58,849 nt of DNA from Akkermansiaceae bacterium (lineage in GTDB: Bacteria > Verrucomicrobiota > Verrucomicrobiia > Verrucomicrobiales > Akkermansiaceae), in NCBI GenBank assembly GCA_025457665.1, contig JALOTY010000015.1, forward strand, positions 1 through 58,849. Reading direction: 5' to 3'. Under the pieces are notes generated by a model. That model was not told the origin of the DNA, did not search any database, and saw nothing but the letters and a program-made list of their open reading frames with translations. Below are positions 36,766-46,504 of the stretch, piece by piece (the stretch's first letter is position 1; every line of letters begins with the position of its first letter). The position numbers and the translations under genes were made by a program.

Positions 36766-38313
36766 TCATTCCACCCGATGCAGGCGCGTGAGTCCGCGTT
36801 TGAGAAGTTCGCCATCGACGAAGTCGGACGCTGCGGCATCGAGATGGATGGGAAACTCCTCGCCATCGAATTCGATCTGATGGATGCCATCGGCCGGAGC
36901 CTTCTCAAAAGCCTTGAAGAGCGAGGCCATGTCGCGAATCGCCTGACCATTGACATCGGTAACGATCAGGTTGCGCAAGCCCTCATAACCCAAGGTGGCC
37001 GGGGTGGGGATCACGCCGGTCACCACGACCACGCGATCCATGCGATCGGCATAGGCCTCCGGGTTTTCGAGTGGATCGATGAGCGAGAGCGGAGCCTCTT
37101 CACGCCAGTTTTCACCGAAGGCCGAGAGCAGGGGTCGTGTGAGTTCCTGAAAAATGAAGCCCCCCTTCACGAGATAGAGCGGTGCCCGACCGTGGATGTG
37201 GACAGGGACAAGATCTTCGGCGGGATCTGGTTTCTCCAAGGTGGCAGCGATGGTGATTTCCTTTCCTTCCCGAAGAACCTTCAGTTCGATCTCCGAACCG
37301 GGAGCCTTGGAACCCTTCACCAGATGGCTCCAGAAGAGACGACCGAAAACCGGGTGCTCGAAGTAACCGAGTCGATCAATTTCAGCATCATCGATCGCCA
37401 CCAGCACATCCCCTTGCAGGACTCCTGCCTTTGCCGCAGGGCCCTCCGGACGGACCTTGGCAAGATAGAGCCCACCCCCATCCTCCGGCAGTTTCAGCCA
37501 GTTCCGGAAATGCGGGTCCTCCGTGGTGGAGACGGAAACACCAAGGGCTGGAAAACCGATGTAATCTCCGTCCGCGGCGTCCTTGAGGAAGAGATCGATC
37601 ACCGGGGAGGCGAGGATTTCGCAAACCTGGTCTTCCGAGTCATAGGTGTTGAGAATCCCGGCAAGCTTGCCATTGGCAAAGGTGGGCAGGGTGAAACTGC
37701 TGGCAGCCGTTTGCATCGAGGCCTTGACGCGGTAGGTGAGAAAGAATTCACCCGGCAGATAGGGAGCGGTGACATCCACGCCAAGGATGGAACCCGGTGT
37801 CACGAGGGTGTTGCCGTTGTCTTCCACCTGGACGATTTCCAAATCCGCATCGAGCGGAAGGGCTTCTGCCATGTCGACCGGAATGAGGCCCTTGAAAAGT
37901 TTGGCGGCTTCGGCCTCGTCCTTGACGGTGAGAAGGGCGAGATTCGCGGCGTAATCGACGGCCATGACTTCCGCAGGCGCGAGATGGAGGCCATCGGAAG
38001 TTTCGAGTTCGATCATGGTGGCATCCGCGGCCATCTCGGCAGTCGTGAGCACCTGGTGTTTCCCCACGACGGCCCCGAGGGAACTTCGCCGTGCCGGAGG
38101 AAGTTTTTCCCAAGGCTGGCCGGCATTCCACTCCTGACGTGTGGCATGAACCCGAAGCACGGAGAGGGAAAGATCGGGCGCGGCGGCCTCAGGTTCGGCC
38201 TCTGCCGGCGGGGCTTTTTCCACCGCCGCAGGTTGCGTGAGAGGACGCTCGCAGGAGGGCAGGACCGCGACGAAGGATGCGGCGGCAAGAAAGATGGCGG
38301 GACGCGGGAACAT
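36766..38313 (-). CDS. Deg-like protein with degenerate (inactive) protease domain and PDZ domains
   Basis: This 515-residue lipoprotein-like protein (FVAVLPSC at about 14-21) is a paralogue of the active Deg-like protease encoded directly upstream. Aligned by eye, the catalytic residues are all replaced: His to Glu93 in LTTAEM, Asp to Asn124 in YAANLALL, and Ser to Phe207 where GNSGGP reads SSFTLP. At least two PDZ domains remain, one around GLYLAKVRPEGPAAKAGVLQ and one near LRNLIVTDVNGQAIRDMASL. It therefore probably binds peptides without cutting them, perhaps as an adaptor of its neighbour. Its ATG overlaps the upstream stop by one base, so both are made together. Confidence 0.85.
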   Translation of the reverse strand: MFPRPAIFLAAASFVAVLPSCERPLTQPAAVEKAPPAEAEPEAAAPDLSLSVLRVHATRQEWNAGQPWEKLPPARRSSLGAVVGKHQVLTTAEMAADATMIELETSDGLHLAPAEVMAVDYAANLALLTVKDEAEAAKLFKGLIPVDMAEALPLDADLEIVQVEDNGNTLVTPGSILGVDVTAPYLPGEFFLTYRVKASMQTAASSFTLPTFANGKLAGILNTYDSEDQVCEILASPVIDLFLKDAADGDYIGFPALGVSVSTTEDPHFRNWLKLPEDGGGLYLAKVRPEGPAAKAGVLQGDVLVAIDDAEIDRLGYFEHPVFGRLFWSHLVKGSKAPGSEIELKVLREGKEITIAATLEKPDPAEDLVPVHIHGRAPLYLVKGGFIFQELTRPLLSAFGENWREEAPLSLIDPLENPEAYADRMDRVVVVTGVIPTPATLGYEGLRNLIVTDVNGQAIRDMASLFKAFEKAPADGIHQIEFDGEEFPIHLDAAASDFVDGELLKRGLTRLHRVE

Positions 38314-39767
38314 CAGTCTTCGAGGTTCATGAGTTGATCGATGCCGTAGGTGTCCTTGATCCGTTCGTTGGCGGCAGGAACTTCGGCAGCGGGAAGAACG
38401 ATCGGGCGGCTGGCTCCCAGAAGTTCAATCACCCAATGATCGGACTCCGGTTTCTGGGCGAGCACTTCGGAAAGTTGGCGGAGATTGCGGATGGACGTGC
38501 CGTTAACCTTGTCCACCACCATGCCGGTGAAACCCTCGATGCGGGAATTGATCGGGTCGTCCTCGATTCTTGTTAGAATCACGATGTCTTCGCGTTCCTT
38601 GAAGACAGCCTCGGGCAGGTAGTCCTGATAGAGTTTTCTGACATGGAAATCGGTGAATTTCCGCGCGGCGAAAAGATTCGTATCGAGCGGCTGGAACACC
38701 AGTCCGGCAAAGACGACATAACGCGGCTGCTTTTCATACTGGATGGCATACATCCGGTTCTGTGGCAGGTTTTTGAGCACAACATCCTGATCATGCCAAG
38801 TGCCCTCGGAACGGAAGCGGAGTTGCACGGTATCTCCCGCGAACTTGCGCTCGACGATTTCATTGAGGTCCACCTTGGCACCATCGATGAGGATCTGGCC
38901 GGCACTGTCGATGGGGCTGCCATCGATGGAGACGAGAATGTCGCCGGGTTTGAGGACACCATCGCATGAGCCACCGGCAACGACGCTGGAAACAAGAATG
39001 CCATGGCCGTCCGCAGGCAGCTTCAGAGCCCGGCGCATGGCGGGATTGAAGAGCGGAAAGGTGCTGATGGCGAGATCGACGTATTGATCGTAAGCCCCGT
39101 CCTCGATGTCCTTGAGGAAACGGCGGACGACGGGAGTGGGAATGATGTAGCCGGTGTTGTCGGCATCGCGACGACCCTGGAAGGCAACACCGATGACTTT
39201 GCCGTCCTGAAGCACCGGACCGCCGGAATTGCCGGGGTTGATGGCCGCATCGATCTGAATCACCAAATGCTGATCTGCACGCGAGTGGGAGTAGGAGGAG
39301 AAATCGATGCGGGAAACGATGCCACGGGTGACGCTGAGACGTTCCCCACCGATCGGATAGCCAATCACGCGGACTTGGCTTTCGAGTTCGGGGACCTCAC
39401 CGAGATCAAAAACGGGGAACTCCTCGAAGTCGCCGAACTCTTCCAGCGAAAGCATGGCGAGATCGCAATCGTGGGCGATGAATTCGACCTTGGCGGGATA
39501 CTTCGTGGGGTTGCCGTGGGTGGTGACGATCAAGCGTTTCGCGTTTGAGACGACGTGAGCATTGGTGAGGATGCGGTTTTTCCCGACGATGAAACCCGTG
39601 CCGATGCCGCCGCTGAAGCGGCCGCTGTTCCATGGGGTGCTGTAATCGGGAATCTGCACCGCCGCCTCGATGCGGACCACGGAACGATACACCTCCGAGG
39701 GCGGACCTTGAGCGGCGGCGGCCACCACGAGGAAAAGCAGAGAGATCAAGTGGCGCATGAGTGACAT
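38313..39767 (-). CDS. Deg/HtrA-like S1C serine protease with PDZ domains
   Basis: An exported serine protease of about 484 residues with signal peptide RHLISLLFLVVAAAAQ. The triad is intact: His71 in ILTNAHVV, Asp102 in HDCDLAML, Ser181 in NPGNSGGPV. A first PDZ domain follows (GHGILVSSVVAGGSCDGVLK, GDILVSIDGSPI) and a second lies at the C-terminus (GFTGMVVDKVNGTSIRN). Such proteases handle misfolded envelope proteins. It is one of the more divergent Deg branches with a long region between PDZ domains. Start: ATG 39767 gives a normal signal peptide; an in-frame ATG at 39788 would overlap the ychF stop. Downstream is its inactive paralogue. Confidence 0.9.
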   Translation of the reverse strand: MSLMRHLISLLFLVVAAAAQGPPSEVYRSVVRIEAAVQIPDYSTPWNSGRFSGGIGTGFIVGKNRILTNAHVVSNAKRLIVTTHGNPTKYPAKVEFIAHDCDLAMLSLEEFGDFEEFPVFDLGEVPELESQVRVIGYPIGGERLSVTRGIVSRIDFSSYSHSRADQHLVIQIDAAINPGNSGGPVLQDGKVIGVAFQGRRDADNTGYIIPTPVVRRFLKDIEDGAYDQYVDLAISTFPLFNPAMRRALKLPADGHGILVSSVVAGGSCDGVLKPGDILVSIDGSPIDSAGQILIDGAKVDLNEIVERKFAGDTVQLRFRSEGTWHDQDVVLKNLPQNRMYAIQYEKQPRYVVFAGLVFQPLDTNLFAARKFTDFHVRKLYQDYLPEAVFKEREDIVILTRIEDDPINSRIEGFTGMVVDKVNGTSIRNLRQLSEVLAQKPESDHWVIELLGASRPIVLPAAEVPAANERIKDTYGIDQLMNLED

Positions 39768-39780
39768 GGGGAAGGGGGGA

Positions 39781-40896
39781 TCAAACATTGAAACGGAACT
39801 CGATCACATCGCCGTCCTTGACGGTGTATTCCTTGCCTTCGATGCGGAGCTTGCCGGCATCCCGGGCGGCGGCTTTCGAGCCGAGGGAAACGAGGTCGTC
39901 GTAGTGAACCACTTCGGCAGCGATGAAGCCGCGCTCGAAATCGGTGTGAATCACGCCTGCCGCGGCCGGGGCCTTGTCGCCTTCATGGATGGTCCACGCG
40001 CGGGTTTCCTGAACGCCGGTGGTGAGGTAGGTGCGCAGGCCGAGGAGGTGATAGACCGCTTTGATGAGTGCGGAAACCCCGGAGTCTTCCACGCCCATGT
40101 CGGCAAGAAATTCCGCAGCTTCGGCGGGATCGAGGTCGATGAGTTCCTCCTCGATGTTCGCGGAAATCACCACGGCTTCCGCGCCATGGGAGGCGGCGGC
40201 GTAGGCACGGACCTTGGAAACCAGCGGGTGGGCATCGGGATTCTTTTGAGCATCGGCCAGCTCGCCTTCATTGACGTTGCAGGCGTAGATGGTGCGCTTC
40301 GAGGAGAGCAGGAAGAATTCCTTGAGCAGTTTCAGCTCGGCATCTTCAAGCGCCAGCGTGATGGCGGGCTTGCCTTCGTTGAGGTGGGGCAAAAGCTTGT
40401 CGATCAACTCCACTTCGGCTTTCGACTCCTTGTCGCCGGACTTGGCTTTCTTTTCCCGCGACTGGCGGCGCTTGTCGAGGGCGGCGATGTCGGCGAGGAT
40501 CAGCTCGGAATTGATGATTTCGATATCCCGCACGGGATCCACCGACCCGAGTTCGTGGATGATGTCGTCATTCTCGAAACAGCGGACCACCTGCACGATG
40601 GCATCGGTCTCGCGGATGTTGGCGAGGAATTTGTTGCCCAGTCCCGCACCTTCCGAAGCGCCTTCGACCAGCCCGGCGATGTCCACAAACTCGATCGCCG
40701 TGGGGACCAGTTTTTTCGAGCCTGAGATCTTGGAGAGCACGGCGAGGCGCTCATCCGGCACGGTGACGACCCCGACGTTGGGATCGATGGTGCAGAAGGG
40801 ATAATTGGCCGCTTCCGCATTTCGGGTGCGGGTGAGGGCGTTGAAGAGCGTGGATTTCCCCACGTTTGGCATACCTACGATTCCGGCCTTGAGCAT
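39781..40896 (-). CDS. ychF: YchF GTPase (OLA1 family)
   Basis: YchF is a ribosome-associated P-loop NTPase that prefers ATP. The 371-residue protein has G1 GMPNVGKSTLFNAL, G3 DIAGLVEGASEGAGLGNKFL and the YchF-type NVNE motif in place of NKxD (YACNVNEGEL). The C-terminal TGS domain reads AWTIHEGDKAPAAAGVIHTD to DVIEFRFNV. Length and end are typical. Its stop is 13 bases before the Deg-like protease start. Confidence 0.97.
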   Translation of the reverse strand: MLKAGIVGMPNVGKSTLFNALTRTRNAEAANYPFCTIDPNVGVVTVPDERLAVLSKISGSKKLVPTAIEFVDIAGLVEGASEGAGLGNKFLANIRETDAIVQVVRCFENDDIIHELGSVDPVRDIEIINSELILADIAALDKRRQSREKKAKSGDKESKAEVELIDKLLPHLNEGKPAITLALEDAELKLLKEFFLLSSKRTIYACNVNEGELADAQKNPDAHPLVSKVRAYAAASHGAEAVVISANIEEELIDLDPAEAAEFLADMGVEDSGVSALIKAVYHLLGLRTYLTTGVQETRAWTIHEGDKAPAAAGVIHTDFERGFIAAEVVHYDDLVSLGSKAAARDAGKLRIEGKEYTVKDGDVIEFRFNV

Positions 40897-40963
40897 GGCG
40901 CGGGAGGCTTAGGGGACGCCGGGCAGGTGGGCGAGAAAAATCCCGCATGTTCCTCCGGTCACC

Positions 40964-41341
40964 TCAAGGTTCGAGGGGAGGGAGAAGCCCCCCATCCATG
41001 ACTCCCTGGGGTTCGTCAGGAAGATCCGGTTCCTCGAAATCGAAGGCACCGCCGAAGTTCCAGAAGCTCCGGCGACGTTCCTGTTCACGCTGGAAGGCGA
41101 TCGCCTGCTCTTGACCGGTCTGTTGCTTGCGGAAGTCCTCGGGCCGGGCTTCGACCACCGGGATGTCCGGCTCAAACGGTGACATCGCGATATCTTTCAC
41201 GGTTCCGAAACCGTCGCTCACGCCGGTGCCAACCTTCTTGATCCCCCCGGTAGTGGCGGAGGAAAGGGACTGGACGGTGCCGCACGAGGACAACAAAGAG
41301 ACCACGGCGGCCGTGGCAAAGAGGGGGAAAGCATTCATCAC
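40964..41341 (-). CDS. small lipoprotein, unknown function
   Basis: A 125-residue protein with signal peptide and lipobox (FATAAVVSLLSSC, cysteine at about residue 20), followed by GTVQSLSSATTGGIKKVGTG and a Glu/Arg-rich middle with EQAIAFQREQERRRSF. The tail is Pro/Gly-rich. I recognise no family; short lipoproteins with an N-terminal GTVQSLSS-like stretch occur in many Verrucomicrobiota but that is recollection, not a search. Probably a cell-envelope component. Confidence 0.75.
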   Translation of the reverse strand: MMNAFPLFATAAVVSLLSSCGTVQSLSSATTGGIKKVGTGVSDGFGTVKDIAMSPFEPDIPVVEARPEDFRKQQTGQEQAIAFQREQERRRSFWNFGGAFDFEEPDLPDEPQGVMDGGLLPPLEP

Positions 41342-41400
41342 GGGACGCGTGCAGATTAGACCCGGGCCGATTCCAGGTCAATCCACACTTTGTGGCGCTT

Positions 41401-42252
41401 TCATCGCTTTCGGAGGACCAGATAGTTTCGGACCGAGCTATTCCAGAAAGGTCGGGTGAATCGCGGGCCGCCTGCGACCTGATCGGAGACCCAGATCTCG
41501 GAGGACCTGCCGCCATCGAGATTCAACGCGCTGCGGATCTTCACTCCTCCCAGTTCCGCGTTTTGAAGGGCCTGTCCAAGCGCTGCCAGCGATCCCGGCC
41601 CCGTCCGGGCCATCACCCAGCCGCCCCGACCATCGGTAGCGATGAAACTGCGGGCCGATGACCCTGCGTCGCTCAAGCCGCCGACCGCCCTGCCATTTTC
41701 GACGAGAAAAGGCCCGGCTTGCACCGCCTCACGGCCCCCTTGGAAATGTTCACGGCGAACCAGGCGGAGTTCGCCGCTGGAGCTTTCCACAAAAAATCCT
41801 GCACCCAGCGAGCTCGCCCGGTTGATGCTTCCACGACGCGATCCGCCTGTCACCACGAGGCCCAAAGGGCTGCCGTCGGGATTGAAGAAGGAGGCATTGA
41901 TCGCTGCCAAGCCCCCGGCTCCCGCAGCTCTGGCATCGGCCCACTGGCTCCCCGGTCCAGCCGCCTGATCGGCGACGCTGAGGCGATGCGTGCCCGCATG
42001 AAAGGCCACGCCCTCGAAGGAAATTCCGCCAATCGTTGAGTCAAAAGCCCGTGGCGAAAAGGCCGCAGAGGAAGCGACAGCAGGGGGCGCAACAGCTCGA
42101 TCCACCTCGACCGCCTCGGGCTGGATTCCCGCGCCGCTTGGGGTTTCTCCCGCGGATGCCCGTGCCGCCAGCGGGGGCGGGGTGGGGGAATCAGCCAAGG
42201 GTCGACAGGAAACCAAGGAAAGCAGCAGCGCTGCGAGAGGAAGAAGTTTCAT
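41401..42252 (-). CDS. phosphodiester glycosidase (NAGPA/DUF2233) family lipoprotein
   Basis: The 283-residue protein has a lipobox at LLSLVSC (residues ~10-16). The DUF2233 domain follows, with FHAGTHRLSVADQA, AAINASFFNPDGSPLGLVV, RSFIATDGRGGWVMARTG and ALNLDGGRSSEIWV. The N-P-D-G and N-L-D-G-G motifs are the conserved core of the family of N-acetylglucosamine-1-phosphodiester alpha-N-acetylglucosaminidases. Bacterial members include phage and capsule-related enzymes; substrate here is unknown. It lies 23 bases after the ArsR-methyltransferase fusion on the same strand. Confidence 0.83.
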   Translation of the reverse strand: MKLLPLAALLLSLVSCRPLADSPTPPPLAARASAGETPSGAGIQPEAVEVDRAVAPPAVASSAAFSPRAFDSTIGGISFEGVAFHAGTHRLSVADQAAGPGSQWADARAAGAGGLAAINASFFNPDGSPLGLVVTGGSRRGSINRASSLGAGFFVESSSGELRLVRREHFQGGREAVQAGPFLVENGRAVGGLSDAGSSARSFIATDGRGGWVMARTGPGSLAALGQALQNAELGGVKIRSALNLDGGRSSEIWVSDQVAGGPRFTRPFWNSSVRNYLVLRKR

Positions 42253-42275
42253 TTCAAAGGGACAGGGGCTCGGAA

Positions 42276-43196
42276 TCAGGAAGGTCGGGCGGCCACACCC
42301 AAAAGCGTCTGGAAGTGCGGCGCTTGTTCCTCGCGATCCACGACTGCCGTTTCCACCTGCCGGAATCCCGCTTCTTCAAGCATCGCGGCGAGATCTGCCT
42401 CGGCAAAGCCAAGCCAGGTGTCCGCATACAAATCGCGGGCCTCTTCAAAGCTATGTGCCAACAGATCGAGCACGATCAGCCGCCCGCCAGGCCTCAAGGC
42501 AACAAAAGCCGCCCGGAGGGCATTCAAGGGGTGCCCCGCATGATGGAGCGCCTGACTGAGGACCACCAAATCGACCGAGCCGGGATCGAGCGGAGGGGAT
42601 TCGATGTCGCCAAGCCGATACTCCAGATTGTCGAGCCCGTGTTCCCGCGCCAGAGCGGTGCCGAATTCGACCATGTTCGGGGAAAGATCCACCGCGATCA
42701 CCTTTTCCGCCCGCTGCGCCATCAACTGCGAAAGCGTGCCTTCTCCTGCTCCCAGGTCCGCGACGACCCCCCGCGCCATCACTTTCAGCAAGGCTTCCGC
42801 CAGACCTTTCCAGGATCGACCCGGAACGTAGTCCCGACCGAATCGACCGGCGAGCTGATCGAAATAAAGCCGCGTTCGGTCGCGCCTTTTCGCCAGCAGA
42901 TGTTTGAGAGCCGTGAGGTCCTTGCCGCTTTCCGGCAGCTCTGTGGCCGCCTGCGTCGCGAGCGCGAGGATCTCGGTTTCCATGGCCGAGCGGTAGATGT
43001 TGTTCTTGCCGCTCCGCTCATCCCTCACCAGCCCCCCGGTCTTGAGCTGGGAAAGTGCCGTGGAAATCCGGCTCTGGCCCATGCCCAGCACTTCCTGCAA
43101 GTCCGCCACACTCAAGCCCTCCTGAGAAAGCAGATGCAGAATCCGCAAGCGCGTCGGGTCGGAAAGCAGCTTCAAGGATTTCAGCATTGACGGCAT
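42276..43196 (-). CDS. ArsR-type regulator fused to a SAM-dependent methyltransferase
   Basis: The N-terminal ~80 residues are an ArsR winged helix (KLLSDPTRLRILHLLSQEGL, DLQEVLGMGQSRISTALSQL). After a helical linker the C-terminal ~180 residues are a class I methyltransferase with motif I VADLGAGEGTLS, DLSPNMVEFG, the VLSQALHHAGHP acceptor strand and ALRPGGRLIVLDLLAHSF. The gene is divergent from metK across only ~58 bases. Related ArsR proteins (SahR) regulate the SAM cycle by binding S-adenosylhomocysteine, and the methyltransferase fold is a natural SAM/SAH sensor, so self- and metK control is likely (inference). ATG 43196 is preferred over a TTG at 43202. Confidence 0.9.
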   Translation of the reverse strand: MPSMLKSLKLLSDPTRLRILHLLSQEGLSVADLQEVLGMGQSRISTALSQLKTGGLVRDERSGKNNIYRSAMETEILALATQAATELPESGKDLTALKHLLAKRRDRTRLYFDQLAGRFGRDYVPGRSWKGLAEALLKVMARGVVADLGAGEGTLSQLMAQRAEKVIAVDLSPNMVEFGTALAREHGLDNLEYRLGDIESPPLDPGSVDLVVLSQALHHAGHPLNALRAAFVALRPGGRLIVLDLLAHSFEEARDLYADTWLGFAEADLAAMLEEAGFRQVETAVVDREEQAPHFQTLLGVAARPS

Positions 43197-43202
43197 GGAC
43201 AA

Positions 43203-43254
43203 AGGGATAGATCAACGCATCGCGATTTGACGATACGAAAAATCAACGACACCT
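43203..43254. promoter_or_regulatory. divergent promoter/operator region between the ArsR fusion and metK
   Basis: The 52-base gap must hold both promoters. ATCAACG occurs twice as a direct repeat, at 43211-43217 and 43242-43248, 31 bases apart (about three helical turns), with TTGACGAT between them at 43227-43234, the latter partly an inverted half-site. This is what an ArsR-type dimer operator could look like. It is short and A+T-richer than its flanks. No riboswitch fits in the remaining leader. Confidence 0.4.
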
Positions 43255-44448
<1,194 letters not shown>

Positions 44449-44495
44449 GAGACACAAGACGATAAGACAACAGACGACAGACCAGAGAAGGGAGG
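44449..44495 (+). repeat. left imperfect inverted repeat of the S23 gene cassette
   Basis: Directly after the metK stop a purine-rich tract (ACAGACGACAGACCAGAGAA at its core) is repeated in inverted form at 44885-44935. An 11-base core AGACGACAGAC at 44472-44482 is perfectly complementary to 44898-44908. Base composition is unlike the surrounding genes. Confidence 0.7.
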
Positions 44496-44503
44496 AAGCC
44501 GCC

Positions 44504-44884
44504 GTGCACAATTTTGAAGAGCTTGAAGTGTGGAAGCGGTCCTCCCGCCTCGCGGTCTCGGTGCTGGAGCTGATCGAATCAGTGCGACTCTACTCATTGC
44601 GAGATCAGATGGCGCGATCTTCGATTTCCATCCCTTCGAACATCGCGGAAGGCTCCGAGCGGGAAAGTGACAGGGAGTTCCGCCGTTTTCTCGCGATAGC
44701 GAAGGGCTCGGCGGGTGAACTTCGCACTCAGCTCTACATCGGACTTCGTGCCGGTGTTTTTACCGAGGAACAAGCTTGCCCCTTGATCGCCGAAGTCAAA
44801 GAAATCTCTGCCATGATCCAAGGTCTCCGAAAGAGCCTCAAAGGCGGAGGGTTCCTCGGAATCTTCTTTGGTTGGCTGTTCTGA
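44504..44884 (+). CDS. four-helix-bundle protein (23S rRNA intervening-sequence / S23 family)
   Basis: The 126-residue protein begins HNFEELEVWKRSSRLAVSV and contains LRDQMARSSISIPSNIAEGS and FRRFLAIAKGSAGELRTQL, the typical signature of the four-helix-bundle family first seen as ORFs in 23S rRNA intervening sequences. These proteins form pentamers or bind nucleic acid; a related fold (Avd) serves diversity-generating retroelements. No reverse transcriptase or variable repeat is present here. The gene is framed by inverted repeats and splits metK from ahcY. Start GTG at 44504 fits with GGGAGGAAG upstream. Confidence 0.93.
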   Translation: MHNFEELEVWKRSSRLAVSVLELIESVRLYSLRDQMARSSISIPSNIAEGSERESDREFRRFLAIAKGSAGELRTQLYIGLRAGVFTEEQACPLIAEVKEISAMIQGLRKSLKGGGFLGIFFGWLF

Positions 44885-44935
44885 ACTCAAGTCTTCTGTC
44901 TGTCGTCTTCCTGTCTTCTGTCTTTGTCGTATCTC
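44885..44935 (+). repeat. right imperfect inverted repeat of the S23 gene cassette
   Basis: Pyrimidine-rich tract (GTCTTCTGTCTGTCGTCTTC in its first part) immediately after the S23 gene. Its reverse complement matches the left tract at 44449-44495 along most of the length, with the perfect 11-base core noted there. Together they could pair in RNA to form a long hairpin enclosing the S23 coding sequence. Confidence 0.7.
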
Positions 44936-44983
44936 CCTTCACCTCCGAATCTACCCATTCACCATCCTTTATCTCATTCTATC

Positions 44984-46399
44984 ATGTCCACATTCACCGA
45001 CTACAAAGTTCGCGACATCGGCCTGGCCGATTTCGGCCGCAAGGAAATTGAAATCGCCGAGCACGAAATGCCCGGCCTCATGGCGACCCGTGCCAAATAC
45101 GGCCCGCAAAAGCCTCTCGCCGGTGTGCGAGTGATGGGTTCGCTGCACATGACCATTCAGACCGCCGTGCTCATCGAGACGCTGCGCGAGTTGGGTGCCG
45201 ATGTCCGCTGGGTTTCCTGCAACATCTTCTCGACCCAGGACCACGCCGCCGCCGCGATCGCCGCTGCCGGCATTCCGGTTTTCGCATGGAAGGGCGAGAC
45301 TCTGGAAGAGTATTGGTGGTGCACTTGGAAAGCCCTGCAATTCCCCGGTGGCAAGGGCCCGCAGCTCATCGTCGATGACGGTGGCGATGCGACGCTGCTC
45401 CTCCACAAGGGTTTCGAACTCGAAAATGGTTCCGATTGGGTCAACACCCCTTCCGGCAGCCACGAGGAAAGCGTCATCAAAGACCTCCTGAAGAAGATCC
45501 ACGCCGAACAACCCGGCATCTTCCACGAGATGGTCAAGGAATGGAAGGGCGTTTCCGAGGAAACCACCACCGGTGTCCACCGTCTCTATCAGATGGCCAA
45601 GGCCGGCACACTGCTTGTCCCCGCCATCAATGTGAATGACTCGGTCACGAAGTCGAAGTTCGACAACCTCTACGGCTGCCGCGAGTCGCTGGTCGATGGC
45701 ATCAAGCGCGCCACTGACGTGATGATCTCCGGCAAAGTCGCCGTCATTTGCGGCTATGGCGATGTCGGCAAGGGCTGCGCCCAGGCCATGCGCGGGCAAG
45801 GTGCCCAGGTCGTCGTTACCGAAGTGGATCCCATCTGTGCCCTGCAAGCGGCGATGGAAGGTTTCCGTGTGCTGACCGTCGAGGACACCCTCGGCTGGGG
45901 CGATATCTACGTCACCACCACCGGCAACTTCGACATCATCCGCCTCGAGCACATGGAGAAGATGAAGGATCAGGCCATCGTTTGTAACATCGGCCACTTC
46001 GACAACGAGATCCAGATCGACAGGCTCAACTCCGCCCCCGGTGTGGTCCGCACGAACATCAAGCCGCAGGTGGACAAGTACACCTTCCCGACCGGCAGCA
46101 GCATTTACATGCTCGCTGAAGGCCGCCTGGTGAACCTCGGCTGCGCCACCGGTCACCCGAGCTTCGTGATGTCCAACAGCTTCACCAACCAGACCCTCGC
46201 GCAGATCGACCTCTGGACGAACAAGGACACCTACAAGCCCGGTGAAGTGAAGGTTCTGCCGAAGCATCTCGATGAAGAGGTCGCACGCCTCCACCTCGAG
46301 AAGATCGGTGCCAAGCTGACCAAACTCACCAGCGAACAAGCCGACTACATCGGTGTCTCGGCCGAAGGCCCCTTCAAGTCCGATCACTACCGTTATTGA
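44984..46399 (+). CDS. ahcY: adenosylhomocysteinase
   Basis: AhcY hydrolyses S-adenosylhomocysteine to adenosine and homocysteine, completing the SAM cycle. The 471-residue protein has [52 protein letters not shown], the NAD site [31 protein letters not shown] and the C-terminal KSDHYRY, all conserved. It includes the longer insertion ([16 protein letters not shown]) of the bacterial/plant form. ATG 44984 gives the usual N-terminus. A strong terminator follows. Confidence 0.98.
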   Translation: MSTFTDYKVRDIGLADFGRKEIEIAEHEMPGLMATRAKYGPQKPLAGVRVMGSLHMTIQTAVLIETLRELGADVRWVSCNIFSTQDHAAAAIAAAGIPVFAWKGETLEEYWWCTWKALQFPGGKGPQLIVDDGGDATLLLHKGFELENGSDWVNTPSGSHEESVIKDLLKKIHAEQPGIFHEMVKEWKGVSEETTTGVHRLYQMAKAGTLLVPAINVNDSVTKSKFDNLYGCRESLVDGIKRATDVMISGKVAVICGYGDVGKGCAQAMRGQGAQVVVTEVDPICALQAAMEGFRVLTVEDTLGWGDIYVTTTGNFDIIRLEHMEKMKDQAIVCNIGHFDNEIQIDRLNSAPGVVRTNIKPQVDKYTFPTGSSIYMLAEGRLVNLGCATGHPSFVMSNSFTNQTLAQIDLWTNKDTYKPGEVKVLPKHLDEEVARLHLEKIGAKLTKLTSEQADYIGVSAEGPFKSDHYRY

Positions 46400-46425
46400 T
46401 CGCAGCGGCGATTGCTGACCTTTCC

Positions 46426-46460
46426 ATCCCCATCGGCTTCAGGGCCGATGGGGATTTTTT
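46426..46460 (+). terminator. intrinsic terminator of ahcY
   Basis: A perfect 12-bp stem ATCCCCATCGGC / GCCGATGGGGAT with hexaloop TTCAGG is followed by a run of six T. It lies 27 bases after the ahcY stop. Confidence 0.93.
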
Positions 46461-46504
46461 ATCCATCAGTCGATGATGATAGGAACGATCCATGATTTGG
46501 GAAA

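Noticed and set aside
43203..43254. A SAM or SAH riboswitch in front of metK
   Set aside because: The leader is at most 52 bases and shared with a divergent gene; no riboswitch core fits.
44504..44884. Diversity-generating retroelement suggested by the Avd-like fold
   Set aside because: No reverse transcriptase, template repeat or variable repeat pair is present nearby.
44936..44983. SAH riboswitch before ahcY
   Set aside because: The 48 bases between the inverted repeat and ahcY are pyrimidine-rich and unstructured.
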